Of a DNA stretch of 64,000 nucleotides, positions 25,062 to 36,174 are shown piece after piece. Below the pieces are notes generated by a model. That model saw only the letters and a program-made list of their open reading frames with translations, did no database searches and was not told the origin of the DNA. This stretch comes from Cylicocyclus nassatus (taxonomy: Eukaryota; Nematoda; Chromadorea; Rhabditida; Strongylidae). Every line of letters begins with the position of its first letter. Within the stretch, counting starts at the first letter, position 1. The position numbers and the translations under genes were made by a program. The stretch is from NCBI GenBank assembly GCA_958299035.1, contig CATQJL010000223.1, forward strand, positions 51,008,302 through 51,072,301, in the 5' to 3' direction.

Positions 25062-25781
25062 CCAGTGATAGTAGAGCCAGTGCGTCACCTCTGCTTCGCA
25101 GAGGTTCGCACTGGCTCTACTATCTATATATGTGCCTTACTCATTCTCTAAAATCGTGGCACTGGAACTCACCGCGCTATGCCGACTACCACGAATAAAA
25201 TGTAAACAACCACTCATTTAGAAAGTCTTTTCACGTGAGATCGGTGATTTCGAGTGGATGAAACTTTTCGCAGGAAGACAAACGCAAATTTGAATAGGTT
25301 CTTGGATTTGTCATGGCTTGGTAGTCGCCATAAAGGTAATGATAACCGTGAGCTACATCTCTGTGCGAAAATCTTCTCAAACGCTTGGCTAGAACCTTGG
25401 CAAGTTGACCATTTACAAAACCAATTCATTTTGGCGCCGTTTTCGTTATGTAGTAAACTTTCGACCACTTTTCTGGCTAAACTCCATCGCTTGCACATTT
25501 GCTTACCAAACTCATCCACGACTCTGCAAAAAGTGGTGATACGGACCGAATTTTGCGGTACAGAAGCCAGGTGGACCCGTTTGGCGCGCAATTTTTAACG
25601 GATCCACTCGACGGATTTGCTCGCGCTTTTGTATATCGGACTTTCATGCTGCTAGCATGCGCCGTGCAAAATTTGGGCTCAGGAGGTTGGCTGGAACATG
25701 TTCTACGAATTTCGTAACGGACAGACACACAGACACACAAAAAGACGTAAACAACCCTTAGCCCGTTATTATAAGTCATGA
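25062..25781 (-). mobile_element. Helitron-like element, family H2
   Basis: On the minus strand it starts TCATGACTTATAATAACGGG after an A and ends with the hairpin CCTCTGCGAAGCAGAGG a few bases before CACTGG. The terminal region is duplicated here (two CCAGTG ends at about 25062 and 25078), making an extended palindrome. The interior, including TTCGTAACGGACAGAC, matches the copy at 26361-27071. No protein is encoded. Confidence 0.8.
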
Positions 25782-26305
25782 TAGAAGTGAACGAAAAAAA
25801 TGTGCTCCACCTCTGCATCATCGAACGTTCATTTGTTCGAGGGTAACACGACTAAGAGCATCCGTTCTCATAGTTAGACTGCTCACTTCGTTACTCAGTT
25901 GCCATTCGCATTATCTTGTGGAGAAAGACTAAGCTGTCATGTTGGCATTTGAAGAAAATGTCAGTTTGTAGATGTCGACCTTTGATGCACAAATATTTCA
26001 GCTATGATATTATGAACGACTCTACTAGGATCTCGAAATCTCATTTGAAACTTCAAAATTGAATTGTTGTTGTTGATTGCAAGGGGCAGGTCGTGTGGTC
26101 GTTAAAGTTGTCATAATATTCTACAAATTTGTTTTTTTTTACTTCGCCATAATTCAACATTATGAATTTTTGATATCAGTGGACAATAACCACTCCCCCT
26201 ATGTGAATTGTGCTTCTGGGTGACAATCTGGAAACTATATGTACTAAGCGCTATGTATTGTTTTCTAACATATACGTTCTCGCAATGGATTACGCAGTGT
26301 GGAGC
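25782..26305. other. intergenic spacer, no supported gene
   Basis: AT-rich sequence between two H2 Helitron copies. No feature was recognised. Confidence 0.5.
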
Positions 26306-26309
26306 TTAA

Positions 26310-27434
26310 AGGCAGTGTCTCACCAAAGTGAGGTCGCGCGGCTCTTTAGATATTCTATTACCAGTGCTTCACCTCTGCTTCGCAGAGGCTCGCACTGGCT
26401 CTACTATCTAGGCCCTACTCATTCTCGCATAATGATGGCATTGGAACTCACTGAGCAATGCCGACTATCACGAACAAAATGTAAACAACTACTCATTCCG
26501 AAAGCTTTTTATGTGAAATCGGCGATTTCGCATGGATCAGAATTTTTGCAGGGGAACAAATGCAAATTTTTACAGGTTTTTGATTTTCCCATGGTCTTGA
26601 CAGTTGCAATAAGAACAGCAGTCACCGTGAGCTAGATCTTTGTGCAAAAATCTCGTCAAATGCTCTGGTAAAACCTTGGCAAATTGACCATTTATGCAGC
26701 CAATACTTTTTGGCGCCGTTTTTCTAAAGCAATGGACTTTTGATCACTTTTTGAGTCTAATTTCATGGTTTGCGCTTTTACTTGGCATAAACATCCACTA
26801 ATTTGCAAAAAGTGGAATTACGGACCCAATTATGCGGCCCAAATGCAAAGTGGATCCGTTTGACGCGCAGTTTCTGAGTGATCCACTCAACGAATCTGCT
26901 CGTGCTTTTGCATGTTAGACTTTCATGCGGGTAGCATGCGCTGTGCAAAATTTGACCCCAGGAGGTTGGCTGGAACACTCTCTACGAATTTCGTAACAGA
27001 CACACTTTCACACACACAGACAGACACACAAAGTCACGTAAACATCCTTAGCCCGTTATTATAAGTTATGATAGGGACCTCTAAATAGGCCACTGCAACA
27101 AATCCCACTCAATTTGACCCCTTCCAAGCTGAGAAAAATTAACTTAAAGTGGTACGCGGAGAGCGGCTTGGTACGCGCGGACGACTCCTTCGGCCTTCAC
27201 CTTACGCGTTTGAACATGTCCCTCCACTTGGCATTCACCTCCCGTCTGTTGCTGCCACTGTGGCTGAGGCTGAAGTTGGAAGGTACAACTCGTCCACGTT
27301 GCTTCCGCGTGGCCTCCAGAAAACGGGGTTTTTGGGAACTTTGTGCGATTTTAAGCCCATACGGTGCTAGACAGGCTCCGACAGGTTTGCAAAATGCAAA
27401 AATCTCGGCAACTAAATTTTGGTGAACACTGCCT
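26310..27434. mobile_element. TTAA-target inverted-end element split by a Helitron
   Basis: Ends AGGCAGTGTYYCACCAAA at left and their inverse at right are each flanked by TTAA (26306-26309 and 27435-27438). TTAA duplication is the piggyBac-type signature. The H2 Helitron at 26361-27071 lies inside; without it the element is about 415 bp. Related AGGCAGTGTCC ends occur at 48960 and 55391. No transposase is present. Confidence 0.75.
26361..27071 (-). mobile_element. Helitron-like element, family H2, nested
   Basis: On the minus strand it starts TCATAACTTATAATAACGGG after A (27071) and ends CCTCTGCGAAGCAGAGG-TGAAGCA-CTGG before T (26361). The hairpin at 7 nt from a CTRR end and the A|T insertion site are canonical Helitron marks. 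It is inserted in the TTAA element described above. It is 711 bp and non-autonomous. Confidence 0.85.
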
Positions 27435-27438
27435 TTAA

Positions 27439-28250
27439 ACCTAGCTGAAACTAGGACACGGTACTAGGTGTTCGAGAATTCCAAAACAAACTGTCGTTTT
27501 ATATCTCAAAAGACTATAAATCCTTTTGTGGTGTCAAAACGCATAGTTTGCAATCAACTTTCGTAGCAGATTCTTTTGAACTCGAGCTTAGAAAAATTGC
27601 GGCTAATCATGAGGAGAAAAGACAAGGAAAATAAAAGAAAAAAGTAGCGAAGAGCTGAAAACGGCACTTTTTCAAATGTGAGCTGTACAGGAAAACGGAA
27701 GACAAAGTTTGGAATGAAAACTAATAAGTATTTGGGATCTCCGTAATGGCTTGTGTGAACTTTACAAGCTTGACATCTCCAGAAAGCTTATAAAATGTAT
27801 AATTTGACGTACAAAGGGAACATGATCGTGGTAACTTCAGCTTGCAAAATGTTTGTTGTTTTTTGTGGGGATCCTATAAACGGACAAACGTTAACCTTCG
27901 GCAAATTCATGGTCAAAACAAGCCAGATAAATCAGCCTTAAGAAAAAAGATGAATTTGGTAATCTATTGGTACCAAAGCAATGGAATTTTCTGCCGTATT
28001 CAAAGAGAACAGGATCACTGATTCACTGTCTCTTATGCTAGTGTGGATGCATTTCGATTTTTTTGGACACGACTGGTAAACAACTGCATGTTCCCCTTTG
28101 CCCAGCGAGAGGAATCGTTACTACGTCCACAGTTACGTTTTTGATCAATACCTCACTTTTTTCTGTTTAGTTGGACTGATATAAGTGTTCATGTTCATAA
28201 AAAGTGGGAGGCTATGCTTTTTCTGCCCGTATTGGTTCATAGATACTTAC
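27439..28250. other. intergenic stretch, no supported gene
   Basis: AT-rich; nothing recognised. Confidence 0.5.
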
Positions 28251-28318
28251 ATCTGCTAATTCAACCAGATTTTGGATGCAATCTTGTTCCATCGTTCCAG
28301 ACGATCGCGCAATGTGTT
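28251..28318 (-). CDS. isolated exon-like segment, gene unknown
   Basis: 68 bp bounded on the minus strand by a TTTTCAG acceptor and a GTAAGT donor, both close to consensus. One frame is open and would read HIARSSGTMEQDCIQNLVE. No flanking exon could be linked and the peptide is not recognised. It may be a real internal exon of a minus-strand gene with long introns, or chance. Confidence 0.25.
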
Positions 28319-28718
28319 CTGAAAATTCCAAAGTTTGGTCATAGCAATGAAGAGGTACTCTGATACTGGTACCAGGCTCTCTCTGCCTTCATTCTACTGT
28401 GTTTTTTTTTTTACAAAATTGAAAGGCTTGCTTTGTCAGTCATCAATCGGAAAACATTTGAAAGTGGTTTCAATCTGAGAGCTGATGTATGCAACCTAAA
28501 ATGCTTCTAATCCATGTATCAAAACTCCTAGAACTCGTTGTTTTGAGAAAAAAAAATGAGAAGATGCAAAAGTATCATGTGACTTTTTGTTAGCATGCTT
28601 ATCTATTTTTGGCTTACTGTACTGTCGATTTTTGAAAGCGGAGACCAACCTGACGATGAATATGGTCTCAAGCTAAAATCCTTTCATCTTCGTATGTGAC
28701 GTGCGATTCTGAATTATC

Positions 28719-28742
28719 CTAGTTTCACGAGTACGAGACGCA
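28719..28742. repeat. solitary transposon terminus (CCTAGTTTCACGAGTACGAG type)
   Basis: Nearly the same sequence forms the outer inverted ends at 21717 and 22820. No matching second end was found nearby, so this is probably a truncated or highly diverged copy. Confidence 0.45.
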
Positions 28743-29524
28743 CTTTTCTATCGTAAACTCTACCATCGTGAACAAAAGGACCATCCAATGTGCTGCTCTT
28801 TGTCTAAAAGAATTGTGTGAAGAGCAACCATTTCCGAGGCACAGGGGCGAGAGAGCTGCTATCTCGATAAAAAAAAGAGCACGCCTTGTGTCGTTGGAGT
28901 ATCTCCATCTCCATATCCAGAAAGATTTCGTGCACAGTTTTAGCGATTCCCTTCGGTGAGTGTTATTGAGTGGTTGTTAGGCTATGTAGGTGGAAGAATT
29001 CTCTTGCTCTTTCTACTCTGAAACGGAAATTTGTGTCGGTAATTGCAATGATACGAAGACAAGCATACAAAAATGCTTTTGTGAGTTAATTTTAAAATTG
29101 CCAAAACGTCTACATCCATTTCCGGTTAATGGCTTTATGACTTGCTTATTCCTAGAGCTTATGATTGGTTGTTCCTATGAATATCAAGAATTTCGATATT
29201 TTAAATTCTTTGTAATTTTGATTTAATCGTCTCTAGAATCAACAAGATTTTCCAACTAATTTCGCCTTACATACTTGCTTTCGATTTTCCGACTGTATTT
29301 ATGGCTCTGTTTATAGCATCTGTTGCATAATATCAACAATCATCACATAGGAACTGACAAGTTGTCTTTTTGTTTTCACAGGATACGTTGGGCGGTCCCT
29401 TTTATATGAGGGAACGGATTCTGGGCATAAGAATCATCAAATTCGTAAGATCGATCTGCTACCTGTGCAATTCTAACCATCTCTTCATGAAGCATGTCTG
29501 CATAGAAGTCTAAAATATTATAAA
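28743..29524. other. intergenic stretch, no supported gene
   Basis: Short frames without domains. No RNA or repeat boundary was recognised. Confidence 0.45.
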
Positions 29525-30155
29525 CTAGCTGGCTTCCCAGCTCCGCCGAATGTTCCGAATAGAAAATTCCATTTCTTAACCGATCCGAATCAAACTTGGC
29601 ACACATCCACTTCGGGCCCCGGCGGGTGTCACAGTCCACTTTTCGTTATCGATCGATGTCGATTTTTTTGCAAAATTTGAGCTAGGGGGCTGGAATTTGG
29701 CAGAGGGGTGTAATCGAGCATGCTGATCACCCCCACGGGGGTGATTAGCATGCTCGATTACCCCTCCCCCCTGTGCCAACTCCCAGCCCCGTAGCTCAAA
29801 TTTTGCAAAAAATCGATAAAATCGATATTGATCGATGACGAAAAGTAGCCCATGACACCCGCCGGGGCCCGAAGTGTATGTGTGCTAAGTTTGGTGGGTT
29901 GAGGAACGAACACCTCAATTCGGCACCGTTGCCGCGGGCTGCTGGTCCTTTCGTCCTATCGTTGTGCATCGTGTTGGGACCAGTGGTCCGCGGAGGCGGT
30001 GCCTAATTGAGGTGTTCGTTCCTCCACCCAAGTTTGGTCCCGATCGGTTCAGAAATGGAATTTTCTATTCGGAACCTACGTACATACAGACATAGAGACA
30101 TACATACAGACATACAGACATACATACAAACAGACATTCAGCTTTATATATAAGA
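29525..30155 (-). mobile_element. Helitron-like element, family H1, with nested palindromic insertion
   Basis: On the minus strand it starts TCTTATATATAAAGCTGAAT at 30155 and ends in CTAG at 29525 before T. A hairpin centred near 29738 (GAGCATGCTGATCACCCCC and inverse) divides inverted ATCGAT-rich blocks. A 136-bp palindromic element is inserted at 29895-30030. It lies about 140 bp upstream of the dehydrogenase start codon. Confidence 0.85.
29895..30030. mobile_element. 136-bp palindromic MITE with 8-bp target duplication
   Basis: The inverted ends share GAGGAACGAACACCTCAATT, preceded by TGGGTT at left and GGGTG at right (inverted). Nearly the whole element is one hairpin. It is flanked by direct repeats AAGTTTGG (29887-29894 and 30031-30038). 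An 8-bp duplication is typical of hAT-type transposition. Removing one copy of the repeat and the insert restores the Helitron's conserved CCAAGTTTGGTCC region. Confidence 0.85.
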
Positions 30156-30296
30156 TGCTATTCTTTCAACTTTTTATGCCAATCTCGAAAGATATTTGCC
30201 AAAGTTTATTTGAAGATACAACAAGCTTTTCCGCTCTCGCTCTTTTGTTTTATTATCAAATAAAATCTCGGTATTAGAGGTGAGAGTGGTTGAGGA

Positions 30297-32709
30297 ATGG
30301 CTCCGTACTCGGTCCTCGTCACCGGAGCAAATCGTGGAATCGGTCTGGGTCTCGTAAAGCAATTTCTCAAAAATAAAGAAGTCCAGCATGTAATTGCTAC
30401 CTCTCGTGAGTCATCCAATTCAAACGTGAGTACATTACCGCTGCCTTCTGTTTTAGCAATTGTGATTTCTCCTTCAGAACAGCAAAGAGGCTTCCAAAAA
30501 AGGAGAGGTTGGTTTCTTTGCTGTATAGTGTTGTGTATGAGTGCTTTTTTAGAACTATTCATATTATCGAGCAATGATTATGATATGAGCATTTTTGAAA
30601 ATGATATAAAAATCCTATAAAAAATCGGAAATGGTTGCTCAACAAGTGTTTTTATCTTATTTTATTGGTGTTTTGTGTGGTGTACTGTAGAGCATGCATG
30701 TGCTTCCGAAAAGTTTGATTCTCCTTCATCAATTCCTCTGTTTCGATTCCTGGATTCGAAAATGTTGAAAATTTTAGCTTGAGTTGTAAAGCCAAATTAC
30801 CGTGACGATCATTTACGATACGCTTAAATGGATCAGAGACCTTAATGATCAGATAAATCGAATTATCAAAGAGGATAGTCTGTGATAAGAAAATTGCAGA
30901 ATTTATGTATCATTCACTCATAAATCAATGTTTGTGGGAAACAGCTTAAGTGCGCGAGACATCGAACGTCGTAGCAGATCCTTCGCCGAGTTTTGAATAA
31001 AGGCAAGACACAGTGGAAGGAAGTAAGCAGACTAAAATGAATAATGATGTTACCTGGCAAGCGATCAGTCTATTTTGTTTGTTGTGTATCTTGTTAATCA
31101 AATCCTATTAATGAGAAAAGAGAAAAGTTAGAGACAAAAGGAGTTTCGAAAATGATTTCTTCGCATTCTTAAAATTTCACTCTAAATCCGAAAAGCTTCA
31201 AATTCTTAGTAAACTAGTGAAGCACGTTTTTGTAGAGTTTATACATTTTACCAAATGCGAATAGATCAAGAAAAAAAAACAAAAAATCATCACACAACCT
31301 GTTATGCGCTTTCAAGCGTACCTCTCATGCACCTTCACTCTTGTAGTTCTTCATTTTAACCTAACGAAACATTGACAAAAGAAGCCTTCTTGCAGGAATT
31401 GAAAGAGATCTCTGACAAAAGACTGGCCGTGCTCAAGCTAGATGTGACGTCTGACGAGTCTATCAACACTTTGTATCCTCAAGTAAGCTAGTTTTTTGTT
31501 CTCACCACAAGATAGGACTTCAAACGAAAGGCTTGATTAATGGGAGAAGAAGGGTGAAGCGGAAGGAGATTGACGCACAGGTAGAAGATTGCAAAGACGA
31601 GGCTATCCAAATATAACAGATTCTTCCATTAAGCAAGATTGGCTTCGGCAAAGTAATGTGTTAGATACTAAAAGATTCTGTATTTGAAGCAAAGTGACCT
31701 TGAATTGTAGAGGAAAAGTTTGCCATGCGAATGCTTTTCCACTTCCTGGCAAAAATCATTCTATCAAGTCAACTTCAGGTAGAGAAGATCGTAGGGGACC
31801 GTGGGCTGAACGTTCTCTTGAACAATGCTGGAATGTTTGTGAAGTATTCTACAAACCAGAAGCCAGATCGCGCAGCACTCATTAAAAACTTTGATACCAA
31901 TGCGGCTAGTGTAGCTGTTCTTACTCAGGTGATTGATGTGATGATCTAGCTCAGTAATAAATTTCGTTTGTACAATTTTTTTCAGACATTCCTTCCCTTG
32001 TTGCGCAAGGCTGCTTCACAAACCGCTTCCGATGAATTCTCAATAGACCGCGCTGCTATTTTAAACATCTCAGCTGGGATTGGCTCCATTACGGATAACA
32101 CTTCAGGATCAGGTCATAACGGCATGTTGGCCTACAGAATAAGCAAAGTTCATAGCATATCAAGCGTCACCAAGCCTTAGGCCTCGGGTAGAGTTCACGC
32201 GATTTCATCACTACAAGACATGTGTAACGAGTTTTTTGCGTGCCGATCTTCTTGTATTTAAGTTGTGATAGTTAGTCGCGACTAGTCGTGTTGGAGAACT
32301 ATCATAACCGAAATGCAAGAAGATCGGCATGCACTGATATTTTACAGTTGTCTTGTCGCGATCAATCGCGACGATCAAATTGCGTGAACTCTGCCCGAGG
32401 CCTTAGCCTTTGCATAACATTTTTCAGACAGCATTGAATGCTTTGATGAGGACCATGGCCGTTGATTTGATTCCTGACCATATTCTCGTTGCGAATTTTT
32501 GTCCTGGATGGGTGCAGACCCGAATGGGAGGAAAGAAAGCAACTTCTACGGTACATTAATTATTTACAGCTAGTGAAACCAAAACTGCTTCACATTCCTT
32601 TTTTGAGATCGAAGAAGCCACAGCGCTTTTGGTACGCTCCTTTTCCAAGCTGAGCAAGGAGCATAACGGCGGTTTCTTCAATGGCGATCTGTCTCGTATT
32701 CCGTTTTAA
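30297..32709 (+). CDS. short-chain dehydrogenase/reductase, C-factor/sniffer type
   Basis: Six exons in frame: 30297-30425, 31396-31482, 31779-31928, 31986-32147, 32428-32550, 32608-32709, giving 250 residues, the usual length for a classical SDR. The N-terminal Rossmann motif TGANRGIG binds NAD(P)H. An aspartate-containing LDVTSD segment follows, then NNAG, the catalytic serine in [11 protein letters not shown], and the active-site YRISK (YxxxK). [10 protein letters not shown] is the usual post-catalytic loop. This profile is closest to C-factor-like, sniffer and carbonyl-reductase-like SDRs, of which nematodes have several. The enzyme is predicted to be soluble and to reduce carbonyls; the substrate cannot be told. 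All introns are phase 0 except where read by consensus alone. The exon 6 acceptor is TTTTTTGAG, weaker than the others. Intron 4 contains a Harbinger-like MITE. The upstream Helitron lies about 140 bp from the ATG. Confidence 0.92.
32181..32402. mobile_element. Harbinger/Tourist-like MITE in intron 4 of the dehydrogenase
   Basis: Inverted ends GGCCTCGGGTAGAGTTCACG and its inverse bound 222 bp, flanked by TTA direct repeats (32178-32180 and 32403-32405). A 3-bp TTA target is typical of PIF/Harbinger. Internal inverted blocks include GCCGATCTTCTTG / CAAGAAGATCGGC, so the unit forms an almost complete hairpin if transcribed with the intron. Confidence 0.85.
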
Positions 32710-33254
32710 AATCTGTACATGTCTCTTGTTTTAGTGTCAATACATTGCTTGAATAATTGCAACCTGCTAATGTTCTGTAAACATATTGGTGAACTAATTA
32801 GTGCCACTCAGTTAATTGAAAAAAAAACTTTGTTCTTAAGATCCCTGTCTTTACATCAAAGTCGTTGATGCTATATTGAGAAAATACGGGTGCGTAGCAA
32901 GTGGTACCCAGGCAGGGCCCGGCACGAGTCGGTCTCTAGGGTTTCTGAAAACGAAGTCTCCACTGACTTTCGGAAGTTTTACGAAGTTCCCATTGGCCTA
33001 CCTGCTTAGAAGAAGATGAAAACAAGAAAGACTTACTACTCTGAAAGAAAAGACGTAAGGTAAGAGTGAAATTCCATATGGAGCTGAATACTAAGCATGC
33101 ACAAGACTTTGGCATTAGAGCGCGATATTTAACAAAGCGAGAAGAAATGAAGGCAAAAAACAAAGGAAAAGCAATGATATGAAAATGATTTTGTAGATTT
33201 TTGACCGGAGAATCCGTCTATGCTAAAAAGGTCCGAAAATTATGTGAAGTGACG
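32710..33254. repeat. 3' flank of the dehydrogenase with a fragment of a GGCCCGGCACGAG repeat
   Basis: AT-rich 3' UTR-like sequence runs to about 32880. Then comes GGTACCCAGGCAG, the terminus of the large element at 36436-40433. It is joined to GGGCCCGGCACGAGTCGG and AAAACGAAGTC, a repeat also found at 60262-60360. This looks like a junction of two transposon fragments. No gene was found. Confidence 0.5.
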
Positions 33255-33301
33255 AAAATATATGCACCAGACGATCTCAGATCGTCTGGTGCATATATTT
33301 T
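33255..33301. repeat. perfect 23-bp stem palindrome
   Basis: Arms 33255-33277 and 33279-33301 are exact inverses separated by a single base. The core is GCACCAGACGATCT. A second hairpin follows immediately at 33311-33347. Confidence 0.9.
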
Positions 33302-33310
33302 ATATGCATA

Positions 33311-33347
33311 CCAGTCCGAAGCGCCGCTTCGCGGCGCTCCGGACTGG
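33311..33347 (-). mobile_element. Helitron 3'-terminus-like hairpin
   Basis: CCAGTCCG...GCGCCGC-TTC-GCGGCGC...CGGACTGG. On the minus strand this reads as a strong hairpin closely followed by CTGG before T, the same layout as the H2 3' ends (CTCTGCGAAGCAGAG...CTGG). The matching 5' end was not located. Confidence 0.5.
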
Positions 33348-35364
33348 CTGTGTGTGTGAAGTGGGATATGGCTCTCAAAGTTAGAGCGTGGAAACCTTTT
33401 CTCCTCCAAAAGTAGGCGATTTCTCAGACACTCAACGAATTCGGAGATCATCAAAGTTAAATGTCAGGATCTCCTGCTTTAAATGGTTTCCCAAGTTACA
33501 TCATTAACCAAAGTGATGAATTGATCGCTTCCTCTCAGCTTTCTTTGCAACTCGCGTTCTATTGTCATTCCTGAGTTCTGAGCCAAACTGCCCCCCCCCA
33601 ACTCGTTTTCATCCAAATGTTTCCTTTATAAACCGCCGAAACTACCGATCTTTTCTCGCATTTTCAAATCCTTTTGATCTTACTTAATCGCTTTCGAATC
33701 TAGCTCCAAAGATGATGTTGAGAAAATGCGCCACCTTACACCTTTAAAGTTTGTGCACCGAATCAGACCAAAATTGATGTGATGAGCTGCGCAACGCAAA
33801 GATTCTGCATCATGTCTGCGACGTTAGGACTTGTCCATTCCCACTTTCTTTGAACCCTCCTGCAATGCGAAATGCAGCGCAAGCCCTAAGCGTTGGTGTG
33901 CGGTTTTGAGCCAAAGTTTCAGCGTTATCACCATAAATTGTAGCTGCCAAAGTTGCTCATTCCCACATTTGCGAAAATCCTCGGATACTCTCAAATTTTC
34001 ACATCCTAAAGTTTTCTGACCAAAGTGGCCGTCACAAACCCGGCAAGCCTTTCCCAGCTATGTACATTTTCATGGCTGTTTTCACCCGGGGCTCTGCTCT
34101 CCTCATCGACTGTCCCTACGAACTACCTTAGAAGGCCCACATGAAAAGCGGGGGTGAAGGGGGTGAAGTAAGCGACGTCCCTTGTCATAAAAGGGCCGCG
34201 GGCGAACACTGCTATGGCTTTTCATCACTGGGGACGCCGCTTCTTTTTTTTGCCACTGGGAGGATTTTCATGCATATGGGTCTCAAAGTAACTCTTTGCG
34301 AGACTTCAGCAAGAGGAGCATTCAACTCAGCGCACTTGAATGCATTTAGCCAAAATTCTAACTTACTATTATGAAATTTCCTAAATGAAAAAACCTCCCT
34401 TTCGCCTCACGAAATATGCTTAAAAAATTCTAATGCCAGGGCTCGTGTTCGCGTCTTATATGGGCTTTCCAAATTGTTCAACAATCTGGAAAGCCTTCCA
34501 TATAAGACGCCCATTTAGAACTATAAACTCCACCCGAAATGCTCTAAAGCGCACCCATTTTCCAACTTGGTAGGCTATTGACTCGAATTCCGTAAAGAGA
34601 GCTAGTATTGAAGCGTATATCCAATTTAAGCTGTTCATTCAAGCAAATCATCGTTGTCTATACGATTTTGAGGTAGTACAATGTTCTGACAAAATTGCAC
34701 TAAAAAGCTACATGTTCCTGAGGTTAGCAAGGGTTGAGTTGATGGTTAGTGAAGCGTCCCTTTCTTTCCATCTCTTTTGTTCACAACTGGTATATTGATA
34801 ACAGACAGACAGCGTGTAGCTCTTTTCAAAACTTCTCTCACGATCACAGCAACTTTTACAGTTTTTTTTTTGAAATTTTCAGTCTTTGGATTAATTTAAA
34901 ATCCTGAGATGAAGTGTTCGCTTAGAACCTGCGTTGCTTGCCAAGTAAGCTTTTTGCATAACGTTTAGTGTTTCAAGGCAATTCGCATCACCATGTTTTT
35001 TTTATCACTTAGTGGATAACAATTTGGAAAGTTCGCACAGTATTGATGTTTAATTTTTTTCTCAAAAAGGTTCGATTTTCATAGTGAGTTTAAGGATTTT
35101 TTCATGCGAAGATGCGTTCAGCATGCCATTCGCTTCTTTTGCTTCATTCTTGTGGAAGGGTTTTTTCAGAGTAAAATTTGAAAATTTTCGATGAGATACG
35201 TTTGGAATGAAGACAAAAATGGAATGGTGCACAATAGGAAAATGGACAATGAGTAATATCATTTTGCTTGATTTTTGAGGAAAGGTTCAAATTTGAGAGT
35301 AAATTTTGATTTTGCACGTAAAGATGCGTTTAGTGATAAAAACAGTGATGATGTGGTGCACCAA
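33348..35364. other. intergenic stretch with one hairpin, no supported gene
   Basis: No coherent coding exon. A long hairpin lies at 34451-34510 (listed). The remainder is AT-rich with poly-T tracts. Confidence 0.5.
34451..34510. repeat. 60-nt imperfect hairpin
   Basis: GCGTCTTATATGG pairs with CCATATAAGACGC, and GCTTTCCA pairs with TGGAAAGC after a small bulge, around an AT-rich loop. Length and small bulges resemble a microRNA precursor, but equally a transposon end. No conserved seed is recognised. Confidence 0.55.
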
Positions 35365-36174
35365 TTAAGAAAGAATTGAGGAGATGTAATGCAGATATTT
35401 ATGTTAAGTGTTATCACCTACCTGAAGATGCTATCCGACGTTTGCTTATTTTCGCAAATGAAGCAAAATGTAAAGCGGTTGAAATTAATCGACCGCTAAC
35501 AGCGTTGAAGGCGACGGAATTGGGGTTGCACTTAGCTTGACGTCGTGATAAACATCACCGAAGCAGGCGGGAACACCGAAGATGGCAGAAAACATCATAC
35601 CATTGATGACGTCAGAGGTTGCACTTAGTCAACCTAAGTGAGTCGTAACGGTAAACAGTATGGAAGCGGGCGAAAGTGCAAGAATTAACTCAGAGAACTG
35701 GGCAAACATCCTTCGCCGGTTGTTGACGTCGGATGGTCCCCCCTGCGCTTTATTATAGGGTATGATGATTGGTTAAGAAAGAATTGAGGAGATGTAATGC
35801 AGATATTTATGTTAAGTGTTATCACCTACCTGAAGATGCTATCCGACGTTTGCTTATTTTCGCAAATGAAGCAAAATGTAAAGCGGTTGAAATTAATCGA
35901 CCGCTAACAGCGTTGAAGGCGACGGAATTGGGGTTGCACTTAGCTTGACGTCGTGATAAACATCACCGAAGCAGGCGGGAACACCGAAGATGGCAGAAAA
36001 CATCATACCATTGATGACGTCAGAGGTTGCACTTAGTCAACCTAAGTGAGTCGTAACGGTAAACAGTATGGAAGCGGGCGAAAGTGCAAGAATTAACTCA
36101 GAGAACTGGGCAAACATCCTTCGCCGGTTGTTGACGTCGGATGGTCCCCCCTGCGCTTTATTATAGGGTATGAT
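35365..36174. repeat. 408-bp tandem duplication, two near-identical copies
   Basis: Unit 1 starts TTAAGAAAGAATTGAGG at 35365 and unit 2 at 35773. They are almost identical to GGGTATGAT, where copy 2 stops. On the minus strand each unit begins TCATACCCTATAATAAAGCG, which recalls the H2 Helitron start, but no CTRR end or hairpin is seen. Inverted and direct GTTGCACTTAG motifs occur inside. No protein. Confidence 0.85.

Noticed and set aside
30206..30574. 122-codon minus-strand frame over the dehydrogenase start
   Set aside because: Antisense shadow of exon 1 and intron 1.
35365..36174. Interpretation of the 408-bp tandem units as Helitrons
   Set aside because: The TCATACCCTATAATA start is suggestive, but no CTRR terminus or terminal hairpin is present at the other end, so they are left as a tandem duplication.
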